A stretch of 64,000 bases of DNA from an uncultured Lachnospira sp. (GTDB lineage Bacteria > Bacillota > Clostridia > Lachnospirales > Lachnospiraceae). The position numbers and the translations under genes were made by a program. Positions 9,540 to 16,578 of this stretch are shown in pieces; within the stretch, counting starts at the first letter, position 1, and every line of letters begins with the position of its first letter. The stretch covers positions 1 to 64,000 of the forward strand of contig CAKRIN010000013.1 of assembly GCA_934343805.1 (NCBI GenBank). The letters are read 5' to 3'. Under the pieces are notes generated by a model. It saw nothing but the letters and a program-made list of their open reading frames with translations. It was not told the origin of the DNA and did no database searches.

Positions 9540-10274
9540 CTACTCCTCCTTAACTCCGCCAAATCTTCTTTCTGTTTTGTTATATTTCTCAAACGCTTTA
9601 ATAAGTTCTTCCCTGTCAAAATCAGGCCAGAAAATATCTGTGAAATAAAACTCTGTATAAGCAAGCTGCCAGCACAGATAATTAGATAATCTCTGCTCAC
9701 CGCTTGTTCTTATAAGCAAATCCGGATCTGGCAATTCCCATGTATCAAGATTATTGCTTATTGTATCTTCATCTATATCTTCAGGCTTAAGGCTTCCCTC
9801 TGATACCTTGTCGGCAATCTTTCTTACTGCTCTTGTTATCTCATCTCTTCCGCCATAATTAATGGCTATCGTAAAATTAAGCCCTGTATTATTCTTAGTT
9901 TTCTCTTCGAGATTATTGATACTTTCTATAATATCCTGGCTGAGTTCATCTTTTCTTCCAATGACCCTGCATCGCACATTATTCTTCATGGATTTCTTAA
10001 CACAATCCTTAAGATAAGTTCTTAAGATTCCCATAAGAGTACCTACTTCTTCTGTTGAACGTTTCCAGTTCTCTGTTGAAAAAGCATATACAGTAAAATA
10101 CTTTACACCAAGCTCATCTACGACATAAAGCATATCTTCAACAACTTTACTTCCCTGCACATGTCCCATTGTTCTTGGTAGGTGTCTTTTCTTAGCCCAT
10201 CTTCCATTACCATCAAGAATAACAGCAACATGCCCCGGAATCTTTAATCCGAGGTTCTCGTTAAATGTATCCAT
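9540..10274 (-). CDS. uppS: Undecaprenyl diphosphate synthase (isoprenyl transferase)
   Basis: cis-Prenyltransferase that adds isopentenyl units to farnesyl diphosphate to make the C55 carrier for peptidoglycan and other envelope polymers. The 244-residue protein has the catalytic Asp motif ILDGNGRWAKKRHLPR near residue 20, the GHVQGS substrate loop, and DLLIRTSGEQRLSNYLCWQ plus TDIFWPDF near the C-terminus. An AGAGG ribosome-binding site lies about ten bases before the ATG. An intrinsic terminator stands between frr and this gene, so its expression probably depends on read-through. Confidence 0.97.
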   Translation of the reverse strand: MDTFNENLGLKIPGHVAVILDGNGRWAKKRHLPRTMGHVQGSKVVEDMLYVVDELGVKYFTVYAFSTENWKRSTEEVGTLMGILRTYLKDCVKKSMKNNVRCRVIGRKDELSQDIIESINNLEEKTKNNTGLNFTIAINYGGRDEITRAVRKIADKVSEGSLKPEDIDEDTISNNLDTWELPDPDLLIRTSGEQRLSNYLCWQLAYTEFYFTDIFWPDFDREELIKAFEKYNKTERRFGGVKEE

Positions 10275-10307
10275 ATCAATGATTCCTCTCGCAATTCATT
10301 CAATTAC

Positions 10308-10337
10308 AAAAAGGCTGTTGTAAAATATCCAACAGCC
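10308..10337 (-). terminator. Terminator/attenuator between frr and uppS
   Basis: On the minus strand GGCTGTTG (10337-10330) and CAACAGCC (10320-10313) form a perfect 8-bp stem with a 9-base loop, followed directly by TTTTT. No promoter is visible in the 33 bases left before uppS, so this probably reduces rather than ends transcription into the lipid and isoprenoid genes. Confidence 0.75.
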
Positions 10338-10348
10338 CTGACATTTTC

Positions 10349-10900
10349 TTAAACTGTAAGTATCTCTTTAGTCTTATCATCTATAGCACTATCAATCATA
10401 GCAATATACTTATCAGTAATCTTCTGAATTTCATCCTCTGAATTCTTAGCTTCATCATCAGAGATATCTCCTGCCTTATTCTCTTTCTTTATTGCATCGT
10501 TGGCATCTCTTCTGATATTACGGATAGCAACCTTGGCATTATCACCCTTCTTCTTGATATCCTTAGCAAGTTCTTTTCTTCTGTCTTCAGTTAATTCAGG
10601 GAACACAAGTCTGATTGTCTTACCATCATTGTTAGGTGTAAGTCCTAAATCTGAAACAAGAATTGCTTTTTCAATATCCTTAATAAGGCTTGCTTCCCAA
10701 GGCTGAATCTGAATCATTCTTGCTTCTGGCACAGAAACATTGGCAACCTGCTGGATTGGTGTAGGTGTTCCATAATAATCAACTCTTAATCTGTCAAGAA
10801 TATGTGGGTTAGCTCTTCCGGCTCTTATTGTTACATATTCTTCCTTTAAGTTGTCAACCGACTTCTGCATTCTTCCTTCAATATCTTTAATATTTTCCAT
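10349..10900 (-). CDS. frr: Ribosome recycling factor
   Basis: Splits the post-termination ribosome together with EF-G. With ATG at 10900 the protein has 183 residues (MENIKDIEGRM start), the normal size. The in-frame upstream ATG at 10912 lies on the GGAGG that serves as ribosome-binding site of the chosen start, so it is rejected. The RAGRANPHILDRLRVDYYG segment and the C-terminal helical bundle residues are typical. It follows pyrH by 29 bases, the standard pyrH-frr pair. Confidence 0.97.
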   Translation of the reverse strand: MENIKDIEGRMQKSVDNLKEEYVTIRAGRANPHILDRLRVDYYGTPTPIQQVANVSVPEARMIQIQPWEASLIKDIEKAILVSDLGLTPNNDGKTIRLVFPELTEDRRKELAKDIKKKGDNAKVAIRNIRRDANDAIKKENKAGDISDDEAKNSEDEIQKITDKYIAMIDSAIDDKTKEILTV

Positions 10901-10929
10901 AAATTCCTCCATCGCTATATATTAATATA

Positions 10930-11634
10930 CTAGTCAACAGTAACAACTGTTCCGTTAAATTTTCCTGATAATGCATTAACTATACTATTCTCTTCTTCAA
11001 GACCAAATACCATAAGCGGCATCTTATTCTCCATACACATTACAGATGCTGTCATATCAATAACTCCAAGCTTCTTCTCAACAACCTCATTAATCGAAAT
11101 AGTATCATACTTCTTAGCATCAGGATTAAGCTTTGGATCGCTGTCATATATTCCATCAATTGCCTTAGCAAGAAGAATGGCATCTGCATCAAGCTCAATG
11201 GCTCTTAATACAATACCTGTATCTGTTGAGAAATATGGATGGCCTGTTCCACCTGCAAAAAACACAACCATACCTTTTTCAAAATATTTATTAGCTCTGT
11301 CTTTAGAAAAAAGCTTAGTCATGCTTCCACACTCAAAAGGTGTAAGAATATTAGTCTTAATTCCCTGTGAACGGAATATTTCTGACACATATATACAGTT
11401 CATAATTGTTGCAAGCATTCCTATCTGATCAGCCTTAGTTCTGTCAATATTATCATTAGAACGGCCTCTCCAGTAATTACCACCGCCAATAACCACACCG
11501 ACATCTGTTCCTTTGTTAACTATTGTCTTAACCTGACTTGCAATATTCTCTATAAGCTCATCATTATAGCCGCCCTCTTTCTTAGCAAGAGCCTCGCCAC
11601 TAAGTTTAAGTATTACTCTTTTAATGTTATCCAT
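10930..11634 (-). CDS. pyrH: UMP kinase
   Basis: Phosphorylates UMP to UDP, supplying pyrimidine nucleotides and UDP-sugars. It is a 234-residue amino-acid-kinase-family protein with LKLSGEALA at the N-terminus, GVVIGGGNYWRG, the FFAGGTGHPYFSTDT region and a DGIYDSDPK nucleotide loop. The ATG at 11634 has GGAGG six bases upstream. In B. subtilis tsf is directly upstream; here a bactofilin gene lies between them and shares the operon with pyrH. Confidence 0.97.
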   Translation of the reverse strand: MDNIKRVILKLSGEALAKKEGGYNDELIENIASQVKTIVNKGTDVGVVIGGGNYWRGRSNDNIDRTKADQIGMLATIMNCIYVSEIFRSQGIKTNILTPFECGSMTKLFSKDRANKYFEKGMVVFFAGGTGHPYFSTDTGIVLRAIELDADAILLAKAIDGIYDSDPKLNPDAKKYDTISINEVVEKKLGVIDMTASVMCMENKMPLMVFGLEEENSIVNALSGKFNGTVVTVD

Positions 11635-11646
11635 ACGTGCCTCCGG

Positions 11647-12420
11647 TTATTTATTCTTCTTCTTACCCTTAATATTGAATATGTTATCCATATTAACTTC
11701 TGCATAACACTGTGAACATCTTCCATCAATTGTTGCACCATTATTAATCTGCACTGACTTAGACTTAATATCACCAACAATAACAGCTGAAGAATCAACT
11801 ATAACAGGTCCATGTACATCAATATCACCTTTTACTGCACCTGCAATAACAGCTGAAGTTGCAGCAATATTTCCTACAATAACTGTTCCCTGTCCTATCT
11901 TTACTGAACCCTTAGCTTCAATGTCACCATCAATCTGTGCATTGTTGGCAAACACTTCATTAGCCTTAGAATTTCCAACTATGGAACCACTTACTGTAAG
12001 CTTGCCTCTGCATGATACATTACCTTCAACTGAACCAAATAAATCAATTGAGCCAACAGAATCAAGATCACCACTTATAGATAATCCCTCTGTTATTACA
12101 GCTGTCTCATCTGCGATTTCATCATCAGACTTAACAGCATCCTGACTCACTTCTTCTGTCTTTTCTGCTGCCTCTTCTGATGGCTGTTCTTCTTTCTTAT
12201 CATCATTAAGTTCTGCACTTATCTTGTCACTAATTGTATCTGAAGATGTGTCATTAGCTTCTTTCTTAAAGTCTTCTGCAATCTTTGCAAGTTCTGGATC
12301 ATCAAGCGTATTCACCATTACATCCTCATCTGAATCATCGACTGCATTCTCTAATTCTTCGTCAGAAAGACTATTAACTGCCTCAGACAAATCATCTTTA
12401 AAATCTTTGAAAAATCCCAT
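11647..12420 (-). CDS. Bactofilin family polymer-forming cytoskeletal protein
   Basis: Bactofilins polymerise into filaments through a right-handed beta-helix and act as scaffolds at the membrane. The ATG at 12420 (MGFFKDFKDD) has GGAGG eight bases upstream; the longer open frame to 12489 would start within the promoter transcript region and is rejected. Residues 1-115 are acidic and probably disordered; about 120-235 are the beta-helix with repeating hexapeptide-like turns (SGDLDSVGSIDLFGSVEGNV onwards). The C-terminus is basic (KGKKKNK). It heads the operon leading to polC, just after an extended -10 promoter. A role in envelope growth is plausible given the uppS and cdsA neighbours but is inference. 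Confidence 0.88.
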   Translation of the reverse strand: MGFFKDFKDDLSEAVNSLSDEELENAVDDSDEDVMVNTLDDPELAKIAEDFKKEANDTSSDTISDKISAELNDDKKEEQPSEEAAEKTEEVSQDAVKSDDEIADETAVITEGLSISGDLDSVGSIDLFGSVEGNVSCRGKLTVSGSIVGNSKANEVFANNAQIDGDIEAKGSVKIGQGTVIVGNIAATSAVIAGAVKGDIDVHGPVIVDSSAVIVGDIKSKSVQINNGATIDGRCSQCYAEVNMDNIFNIKGKKKNK

Positions 12421-12475
12421 TAGAATATCCTCCATATATAATACTGTAGTTCGCATACCATCACAGTTTGAGAAG

Positions 12476-12484
12476 ATTATATCA
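12476..12484 (-). promoter_or_regulatory. Extended -10 promoter for the bactofilin-pyrH-...-polC operon
   Basis: Minus-strand TGATATAAT (12484-12476) is a consensus extended -10. No good -35 is found at 16-18 bases, which is tolerated for extended -10 promoters. It lies between the tsf terminator and the bactofilin ribosome-binding site, giving a leader of about 50 bases. Confidence 0.6.
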
Positions 12485-12529
12485 TACACAAGACAAATTT
12501 AGAAGAGTTATGACAAATTTTTCATTAAT

Positions 12530-12564
12530 AAAAAACCGTGAACTGTATATTCTACAATTCACGG
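12530..12564 (-). terminator. Intrinsic terminator after tsf
   Basis: A 12-bp stem (one G-T pair) with a 5-base loop, arms at 12564-12553 and 12547-12536 (minus strand), is followed by TTTTTT. It closes the rpsB-tsf unit. Confidence 0.88.
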
Positions 12565-12602
12565 AAATTAATTTTATATTATATATAATTATATAACAAT
12601 AA

Positions 12603-13685
12603 TTACTTTAACTGAGCTGCAACTTCTGCTGCAAAGTCTTCATTCTTCTTCTCAAGACCTTCGCCTGTCTCAAAACGAACATATCCCTTAACAGTGAAAT
12701 CTCCATTAGCCTTAGCAACCTCTGCAAGATACTTAGCAACTGACTGCTTGCCATCCTCAGCTTTAACATATGTCTGATCCATAAGGCAGATTTCCTTAAG
12801 CTGCTTAGATACACGGCCTTCTACCAATCCGTTAAAGATCTTATCAGCAACAATATTAGCCTCATCAGCTAATGCAAGCTCAGCTAACTGTGCAGCAGCT
12901 TCCTTTGAAAGGAAATTGAATAAATACTGCATATTGCTCTTATGCTCTTCATATGTTGCGATATCTTCATCACTCCATACCTTATCATTGATTGCCTTAT
13001 CAATTAACTTATTTAAGATTGGCTTTGGAAGAGATGCTGGATCATTTAATGCGCTCTTCTCTGTGATTTCTCTTAACTTAGCAAGTTCATCTGCTGACAT
13101 ATCCTCTCTGCGAAGATACTGAGGGTTCATAGCTGCGATCTGCATTGCAATATTAGTAAGTGCTTCCTTGATTGCATCGTTAGAAGCGCCATCTGCTGCA
13201 ACAAGAACACCGATTCTTCCACCACCATGAATATATGAAGCTACACAGTCGCCTGTAATCTTCTGGAATCTTCTAAGAGAAAGCTTCTCGCCAATTGTAA
13301 GAGTCTTCTCCTCAAGTTCTGACTGCATACCAAGGATAGCACATACATCTTCTCCATCCCCAGCCTTATCAACTGATGCCTTAAGTGCCTTATCTGCAAC
13401 TGCCTGAACAAATTCCTGGAATGTAGCATTCTTAGCTACGAAATCTGTCTCTGAATTAACTTCTACTACAACTGCTGTATTGCCTTCAGATGCAACTCTT
13501 GTAATACCTTCTGCTGCAATTCTTCCTGCCTTCTTCTCAACCTTAGCTGCTCCGCTCTTTCTAAGAACATCAACAGCTGCTTCCATATCACCATTTGTCT
13601 CTGTAAGCGCCTTCTTACATTCCATCATACCTGCGCCAGTAGACTCTCTAAGTTCCTTAACCATTGCTGCTGTAACTGCTGCCAT
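12603..13685 (-). CDS. tsf: Translation elongation factor Ts, with a lineage insertion
   Basis: Nucleotide exchange factor that reloads EF-Tu with GTP. The ATG at 13685 (MAAVTAAMVKELRESTGAGM) has GGAGG upstream, giving 360 residues against about 283-295 in E. coli and B. subtilis. The N-terminal UBA-like part, the core SETDFVAKN and HGGGRIGVLV motifs, and the C-terminal RFETGEGLEKK are intact. The extra length is a segment of roughly 65-70 residues (about 215-285, with LPKPILNKLIDKAI and NMQYLFNFLSKEA) inserted where the C-terminal subdomain contacts EF-Tu. Frame and codon use are continuous, so it is a real insertion and not a frameshift. Confidence 0.96.
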   Translation of the reverse strand: MAAVTAAMVKELRESTGAGMMECKKALTETNGDMEAAVDVLRKSGAAKVEKKAGRIAAEGITRVASEGNTAVVVEVNSETDFVAKNATFQEFVQAVADKALKASVDKAGDGEDVCAILGMQSELEEKTLTIGEKLSLRRFQKITGDCVASYIHGGGRIGVLVAADGASNDAIKEALTNIAMQIAAMNPQYLRREDMSADELAKLREITEKSALNDPASLPKPILNKLIDKAINDKVWSDEDIATYEEHKSNMQYLFNFLSKEAAAQLAELALADEANIVADKIFNGLVEGRVSKQLKEICLMDQTYVKAEDGKQSVAKYLAEVAKANGDFTVKGYVRFETGEGLEKKNEDFAAEVAAQLK

Positions 13686-13713
13686 TATAATATCCTCCAA
13701 TATAAATAATTTT

Positions 13714-13751
13714 AAAAAATGCTTCAACCTGATAATAGTCAGGCTGAAGCA
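13714..13751 (-). terminator. Attenuator hairpin between rpsB and tsf
   Basis: The minus-strand arms 13751-13739 and 13732-13720 form a 13-bp stem (one G-T pair) with a 6-base loop, followed by TTTTTT. It sits in the 94-base rpsB-tsf gap and no promoter follows, so it should act as a partial terminator setting the S2 to EF-Ts ratio. Confidence 0.8.
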
Positions 13752-13779
13752 TACATAAACTTAAGTCGATACTTAAATA

Positions 13780-14508
13780 TTAAGCTTCCTCAGCTACTTC
13801 TTCCTCTACTGCTGGAGCTGCTTCTTCACCCTGATTAGCTTCGATAACTGCATCTGCCATCTTAGCAACGATTAACTTAACAGCTCTGATAGCATCATCA
13901 TTACCAGGGATTACATAATCTAATTCATCTGGATCACAGTTAGTATCTGCAATACCTATTAACTTGATACCAAGTGCATGTGCTTCCTGAACACAGATTC
14001 TTTCCTTCTTAGGATCAACGATGAAGATTGCATCTGGAAGTTTCTTCATTTCCTTGATACCACCAAGGTTCTTCTGAAGCTTCTCAAGTTCCTTCTTAAG
14101 GTTGATAACTTCTTTCTTAGGAAGAACATCAAATGTTCCATCTTCCTGCATTGTCTCGATTTCCTTAAGTCTTGCAATTCTGCTCTGGATTGTCTTGAAG
14201 TTAGTAAGCATACCGCCTAACCATCTCTCGTTTACATAGAACATTCCACAACGCTCTGCTTCTGTAGCAATAGCATCCTGAGCCTGCTTCTTTGTACCTA
14301 CAAAAAGGATTGTACCACCATCAGCAGCGATATCAGAGATTGCCTTGTAAGCCTCATCAACCTTACCTACAGACTTCTGTAAATCGATAATATGGATACC
14401 ATTTCTCTCTGTGTAGATGTACTCAGCCATCTTAGGGTTCCATCTTCTTGTCTGATGTCCGAAATGAACACCTGCCTCGAGTAACTGTTTCATTGAAATT
14501 ACGCTCAT
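13780..14508 (-). CDS. rpsB: 30S ribosomal protein S2
   Basis: Small-subunit protein required for S1 and mRNA engagement. From ATG at 14508 ([20 protein letters not shown]) the protein has 242 residues, with GGAGG seven bases upstream; the in-frame extension to 14544 has no such site. [19 protein letters not shown] and the [10 protein letters not shown] segment are conserved S2 signatures. The C-terminus is an Ala/Glu-rich tail. It follows its own promoter and a structured leader and is followed by tsf after an attenuator. Confidence 0.98.
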   Translation of the reverse strand: MSVISMKQLLEAGVHFGHQTRRWNPKMAEYIYTERNGIHIIDLQKSVGKVDEAYKAISDIAADGGTILFVGTKKQAQDAIATEAERCGMFYVNERWLGGMLTNFKTIQSRIARLKEIETMQEDGTFDVLPKKEVINLKKELEKLQKNLGGIKEMKKLPDAIFIVDPKKERICVQEAHALGIKLIGIADTNCDPDELDYVIPGNDDAIRAVKLIVAKMADAVIEANQGEEAAPAVEEEVAEEA

Positions 14509-14617
14509 TTTAATACCTCCATTGGTTAATTTGATCTTTTGCAAGCTTCATCTTCCACGACCACCGGCGCGTAAACCGGCACCAGCCGTAAAATCCACCT
14601 ACATGTTTTTTCACACA
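14509..14617 (-). promoter_or_regulatory. rpsB leader: Structured 5' leader of rpsB, candidate S2-responsive element
   Basis: The predicted transcript begins near 14617 and carries about 108 untranslated bases. In the AT-rich surroundings a sharply GC-rich block (about 14560-14591) contains two CCGG blocks that can pair across a loop (GCCGG ... CCGGT) next to further GGTGG and GGTCG stretches. Autogenous control of rpsB by S2 is known in other bacteria; whether this leader does so here is inference. No match to a named riboswitch class was recognised. Confidence 0.45.
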
Positions 14618-14623
14618 AAGTGC

Positions 14624-14652
14624 ATTATATCAACACACAGTCAATAATGCAA
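14624..14652 (-). promoter_or_regulatory. Sigma-A promoter of rpsB-tsf
   Basis: Minus-strand TTGCAT (14652-14647), a 17-base spacer and TATAAT (14629-14624) with TG one base upstream of the -10 form a strong extended promoter. It lies between the fla/che operon and rpsB, so ribosomal protein synthesis does not rely on flagellar transcription. Confidence 0.82.
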
Positions 14653-14675
14653 GCATTTTTTTATTTTGACTGTGT
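14635..14675. repeat. 10-bp inverted repeat around the rpsB -35 element
   Basis: ACACAGTCAA (14635-14644) and TTGACTGTGT (14666-14675) are perfect inverted copies separated by 21 bases. The -35 hexamer and a smaller palindrome AATGCAAGCATT lie between them. The right arm overlaps the last codons of the MltG-like gene. It could be an operator, or a weak hairpin ending fla/che transcription with no T-run after it. Confidence 0.5.
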
Positions 14676-15218
14676 AATTGTCTTTGCAATAGTTTCATAA
14701 GAATCTCCTGCCTTAAGATGATATGTTCCATCTTTCATTTTTCTGTCATATCCAGAAGTATACATATATGTATAAAATTCTGTCTTGTCTGATATTATGC
14801 CGGCATCAAACAATATATCCGCAGCCTGTGCAGCTGTATACACTCCACTGAACACAATCTCTGTTCTTCCATCTTCATTGCCAGGTGATACACTTACCAC
14901 TGGTCTTGTGGTTGTACTTTCTTCGCTTTGCTTTTGAGTTGCAGTAACAGTTTCTTTAGCAGTCTCTTTTTCTGTTTCCTTTTCCGTTTCTTTGATATCT
15001 GTCTTGGATTCTTCTGTCTGTTTCTCAGAAGATGTATTCTCTTCTGTTGATGCATCAGTTGTGTATGCTATAACTGACCCAGACTGCTCAGTTTCTTTAT
15101 TGCCTGAAACTACTGCGTAATCTTGATTATTCTTCTGAATTCTACCTGCAATCATAAGAACAATGACAGCAACTATAAGTCCGGCGCCAAAGCCTCTCAT
15201 ATAATATCTGAATTTCAT
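14661..15218 (-). CDS. Membrane-anchored MltG-like LysM-type protein without a lytic domain
   Basis: A 185-residue protein with one N-terminal membrane segment (about 11-26), a Ser/Thr/Glu/Lys-rich linker with repeated KETEKETEKETAKET, and a C-terminal domain of about 70 residues. That domain (AADILFDAGIISDKTEFYTY, then KDGTYHLKAGDSYETIAKTI) resembles the LysM-like N-terminal domain of MltG/YceG glycan-cleaving enzymes. The catalytic region is absent, so it may bind glycan or regulate instead of cutting. It begins two bases after the SwrB-like gene and is the last gene of the fla/che operon. The family call is from pattern only. Confidence 0.65.
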   Translation of the reverse strand: MKFRYYMRGFGAGLIVAVIVLMIAGRIQKNNQDYAVVSGNKETEQSGSVIAYTTDASTEENTSSEKQTEESKTDIKETEKETEKETAKETVTATQKQSEESTTTRPVVSVSPGNEDGRTEIVFSGVYTAAQAADILFDAGIISDKTEFYTYMYTSGYDRKMKDGTYHLKAGDSYETIAKTITQSK

Positions 15219-15220
15219 TT

Positions 15221-16213
15221 TTAATTACCACCCTTATAAAGATCAATAACAAGTTTAACCTCACCCACACCAAGATTTAACTGTTTTGCAATATCTTTAA
15301 CTGCCATGCCATTATCATTAAGAAGCAATATTTTCTCATTGTTAGTCATACCTGGCTCCAGTTGAATTGTCGGGTTTTCTTTATTTTGGGATGCGCCTGA
15401 TGCTGTTTTCTTTCTTGATGCAGTCTTTCCAGACTGGTTCTTACCGGTACTATTCTTCCCAGCACTGCTATTTGTTGTTGAATTCTTTGCAGCCGGACTC
15501 TTAGCAGATGTTTTCTTTACAGGTTCTGTTACATCTGCAGCATTTTCCTGTTCCTTGTTGATTTTCTCTTCTTTGTTAATATCTTTGCTGTCTTCCAATA
15601 CTTTATTAGCAAGATTATCAGCCTGTGAATTTCTTCCCACGCTGCCCTCTTTAGCCCCAGCTTTTTCATTGCTCTTCTTTACCAGGGCAACAAGCCTTTC
15701 TTTTGCTATGTCCTTTGTATCTTTATCCGACTTATCTGCCTTTTCATAAGCTGGTTCACCACCATCATCTGTTCTGTCCGGTTCATTTACTACAGCATCG
15801 TCTGCAGCTGTCACAACTTCGGCGTGAATCTTTTCAACCTGTCTTTTCGTATTATTGACATCCTTTACTGTTGTCTTTATCTCTTTAGCTTTCTCATTAA
15901 GCATATCGTAAAGAAAAACAGTTTCATTGTGATTCCTGTTAATCTCTCCCAGAACGCTTTCAGCATAATCATTCATTTCAAGAATCTTAGTATTAGAAAT
16001 CTTATCAAGAGATGCCTCTGTTCTCTCCGTAACACCACCTATCTGTTCATCTATAATCTTTTCTATCTGTTGTTTAATTCTGTTTTCCTGTTCTTGTGTC
16101 AATTCTGTAGAAATACTATTAGGTTCTTTATCATCTGATCCAATATCCATTACAATGCTGACGATTACGCATATGATTCCTGCCACAATAAGAACAATCT
16201 CTATAGCTGCCAT
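15221..16213 (-). CDS. SwrB-like (DUF6115-type) membrane protein
   Basis: The ATG at 16213 (MAAIEIVLIVAGI) has GGAGG five bases upstream, so the open frame's earlier ATG at 16225 is not chosen. One N-terminal membrane segment (about 3-22) is followed by a coiled-coil-prone stretch (about 40-125), a long Lys/Ser/Thr/Ala-rich disordered linker, and a C-terminal helix-turn-helix-like end (NNEKILLLNDNGMAVKDIAK). This matches the architecture of B. subtilis SwrB, encoded at the same place after sigD, which promotes assembly of the flagellar export apparatus. Position and architecture support the call; sequence identity beyond the C-terminus is weak. Confidence 0.68.
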   Translation of the reverse strand: MAAIEIVLIVAGIICVIVSIVMDIGSDDKEPNSISTELTQEQENRIKQQIEKIIDEQIGGVTERTEASLDKISNTKILEMNDYAESVLGEINRNHNETVFLYDMLNEKAKEIKTTVKDVNNTKRQVEKIHAEVVTAADDAVVNEPDRTDDGGEPAYEKADKSDKDTKDIAKERLVALVKKSNEKAGAKEGSVGRNSQADNLANKVLEDSKDINKEEKINKEQENAADVTEPVKKTSAKSPAAKNSTTNSSAGKNSTGKNQSGKTASRKKTASGASQNKENPTIQLEPGMTNNEKILLLNDNGMAVKDIAKQLNLGVGEVKLVIDLYKGGN

Positions 16214-16235
16214 TACTTCCTCCATAAACTCTCTG

Positions 16236-16547
16236 TTATATCTTTACATCAAAATCAAGTGACCCCTGTCCCTTTATTACAACTTTTCCATCCAGATTAG
16301 TCCTGCGTTCTTTTTCTTTATTATTCTCATACTGATTACTGCTTTTGTCTTTAGCATCATAATGCCCACCATTATTATCAGCATTATCTTTCTTATTAAC
16401 TTGTGAAGACCTGTTTTCAATATTCTTCTGAATCTGTTGGTTAATTGTCTGCTGTTCAGTCATCGGATGTGAATCAATGTTATGCTGTTCTTTTGCAACT
16501 GTATTCTGTTGCTGTATCATCGCAAAATCTATCGGTTTAATCATCAT
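16236..16547 (-). CDS. Small hydrophilic protein of unknown function in the fla/che operon
   Basis: A 103-residue protein that I do not recognise. It is Gln-rich at the N-terminus (MIQQQNTVAKEQ), Asn/Lys/Asp-rich and probably disordered in the middle, and ends in a short hydrophobic strand pattern (KVVIKGQGSLDFDVKI). No signal peptide or membrane segment is present. A GGGGTGA ribosome-binding site precedes ATG-ATG at 16547, and it sits between the FapA-family gene and the SwrB-like gene with short gaps, so it is very likely translated. A flagellum-related role is suggested only by location. Confidence 0.7.
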   Translation of the reverse strand: MMIKPIDFAMIQQQNTVAKEQHNIDSHPMTEQQTINQQIQKNIENRSSQVNKKDNADNNGGHYDAKDKSSNQYENNKEKERRTNLDGKVVIKGQGSLDFDVKI

Positions 16548-16578
16548 ATTTTATCACCCCGTCTCTGACTTCCATGCA

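Noticed and set aside
12603..13685. Frameshift or fusion as the cause of the long EF-Ts
   Set aside because: The frame and both flanking conserved blocks are intact, so the extra segment is an in-frame insertion.
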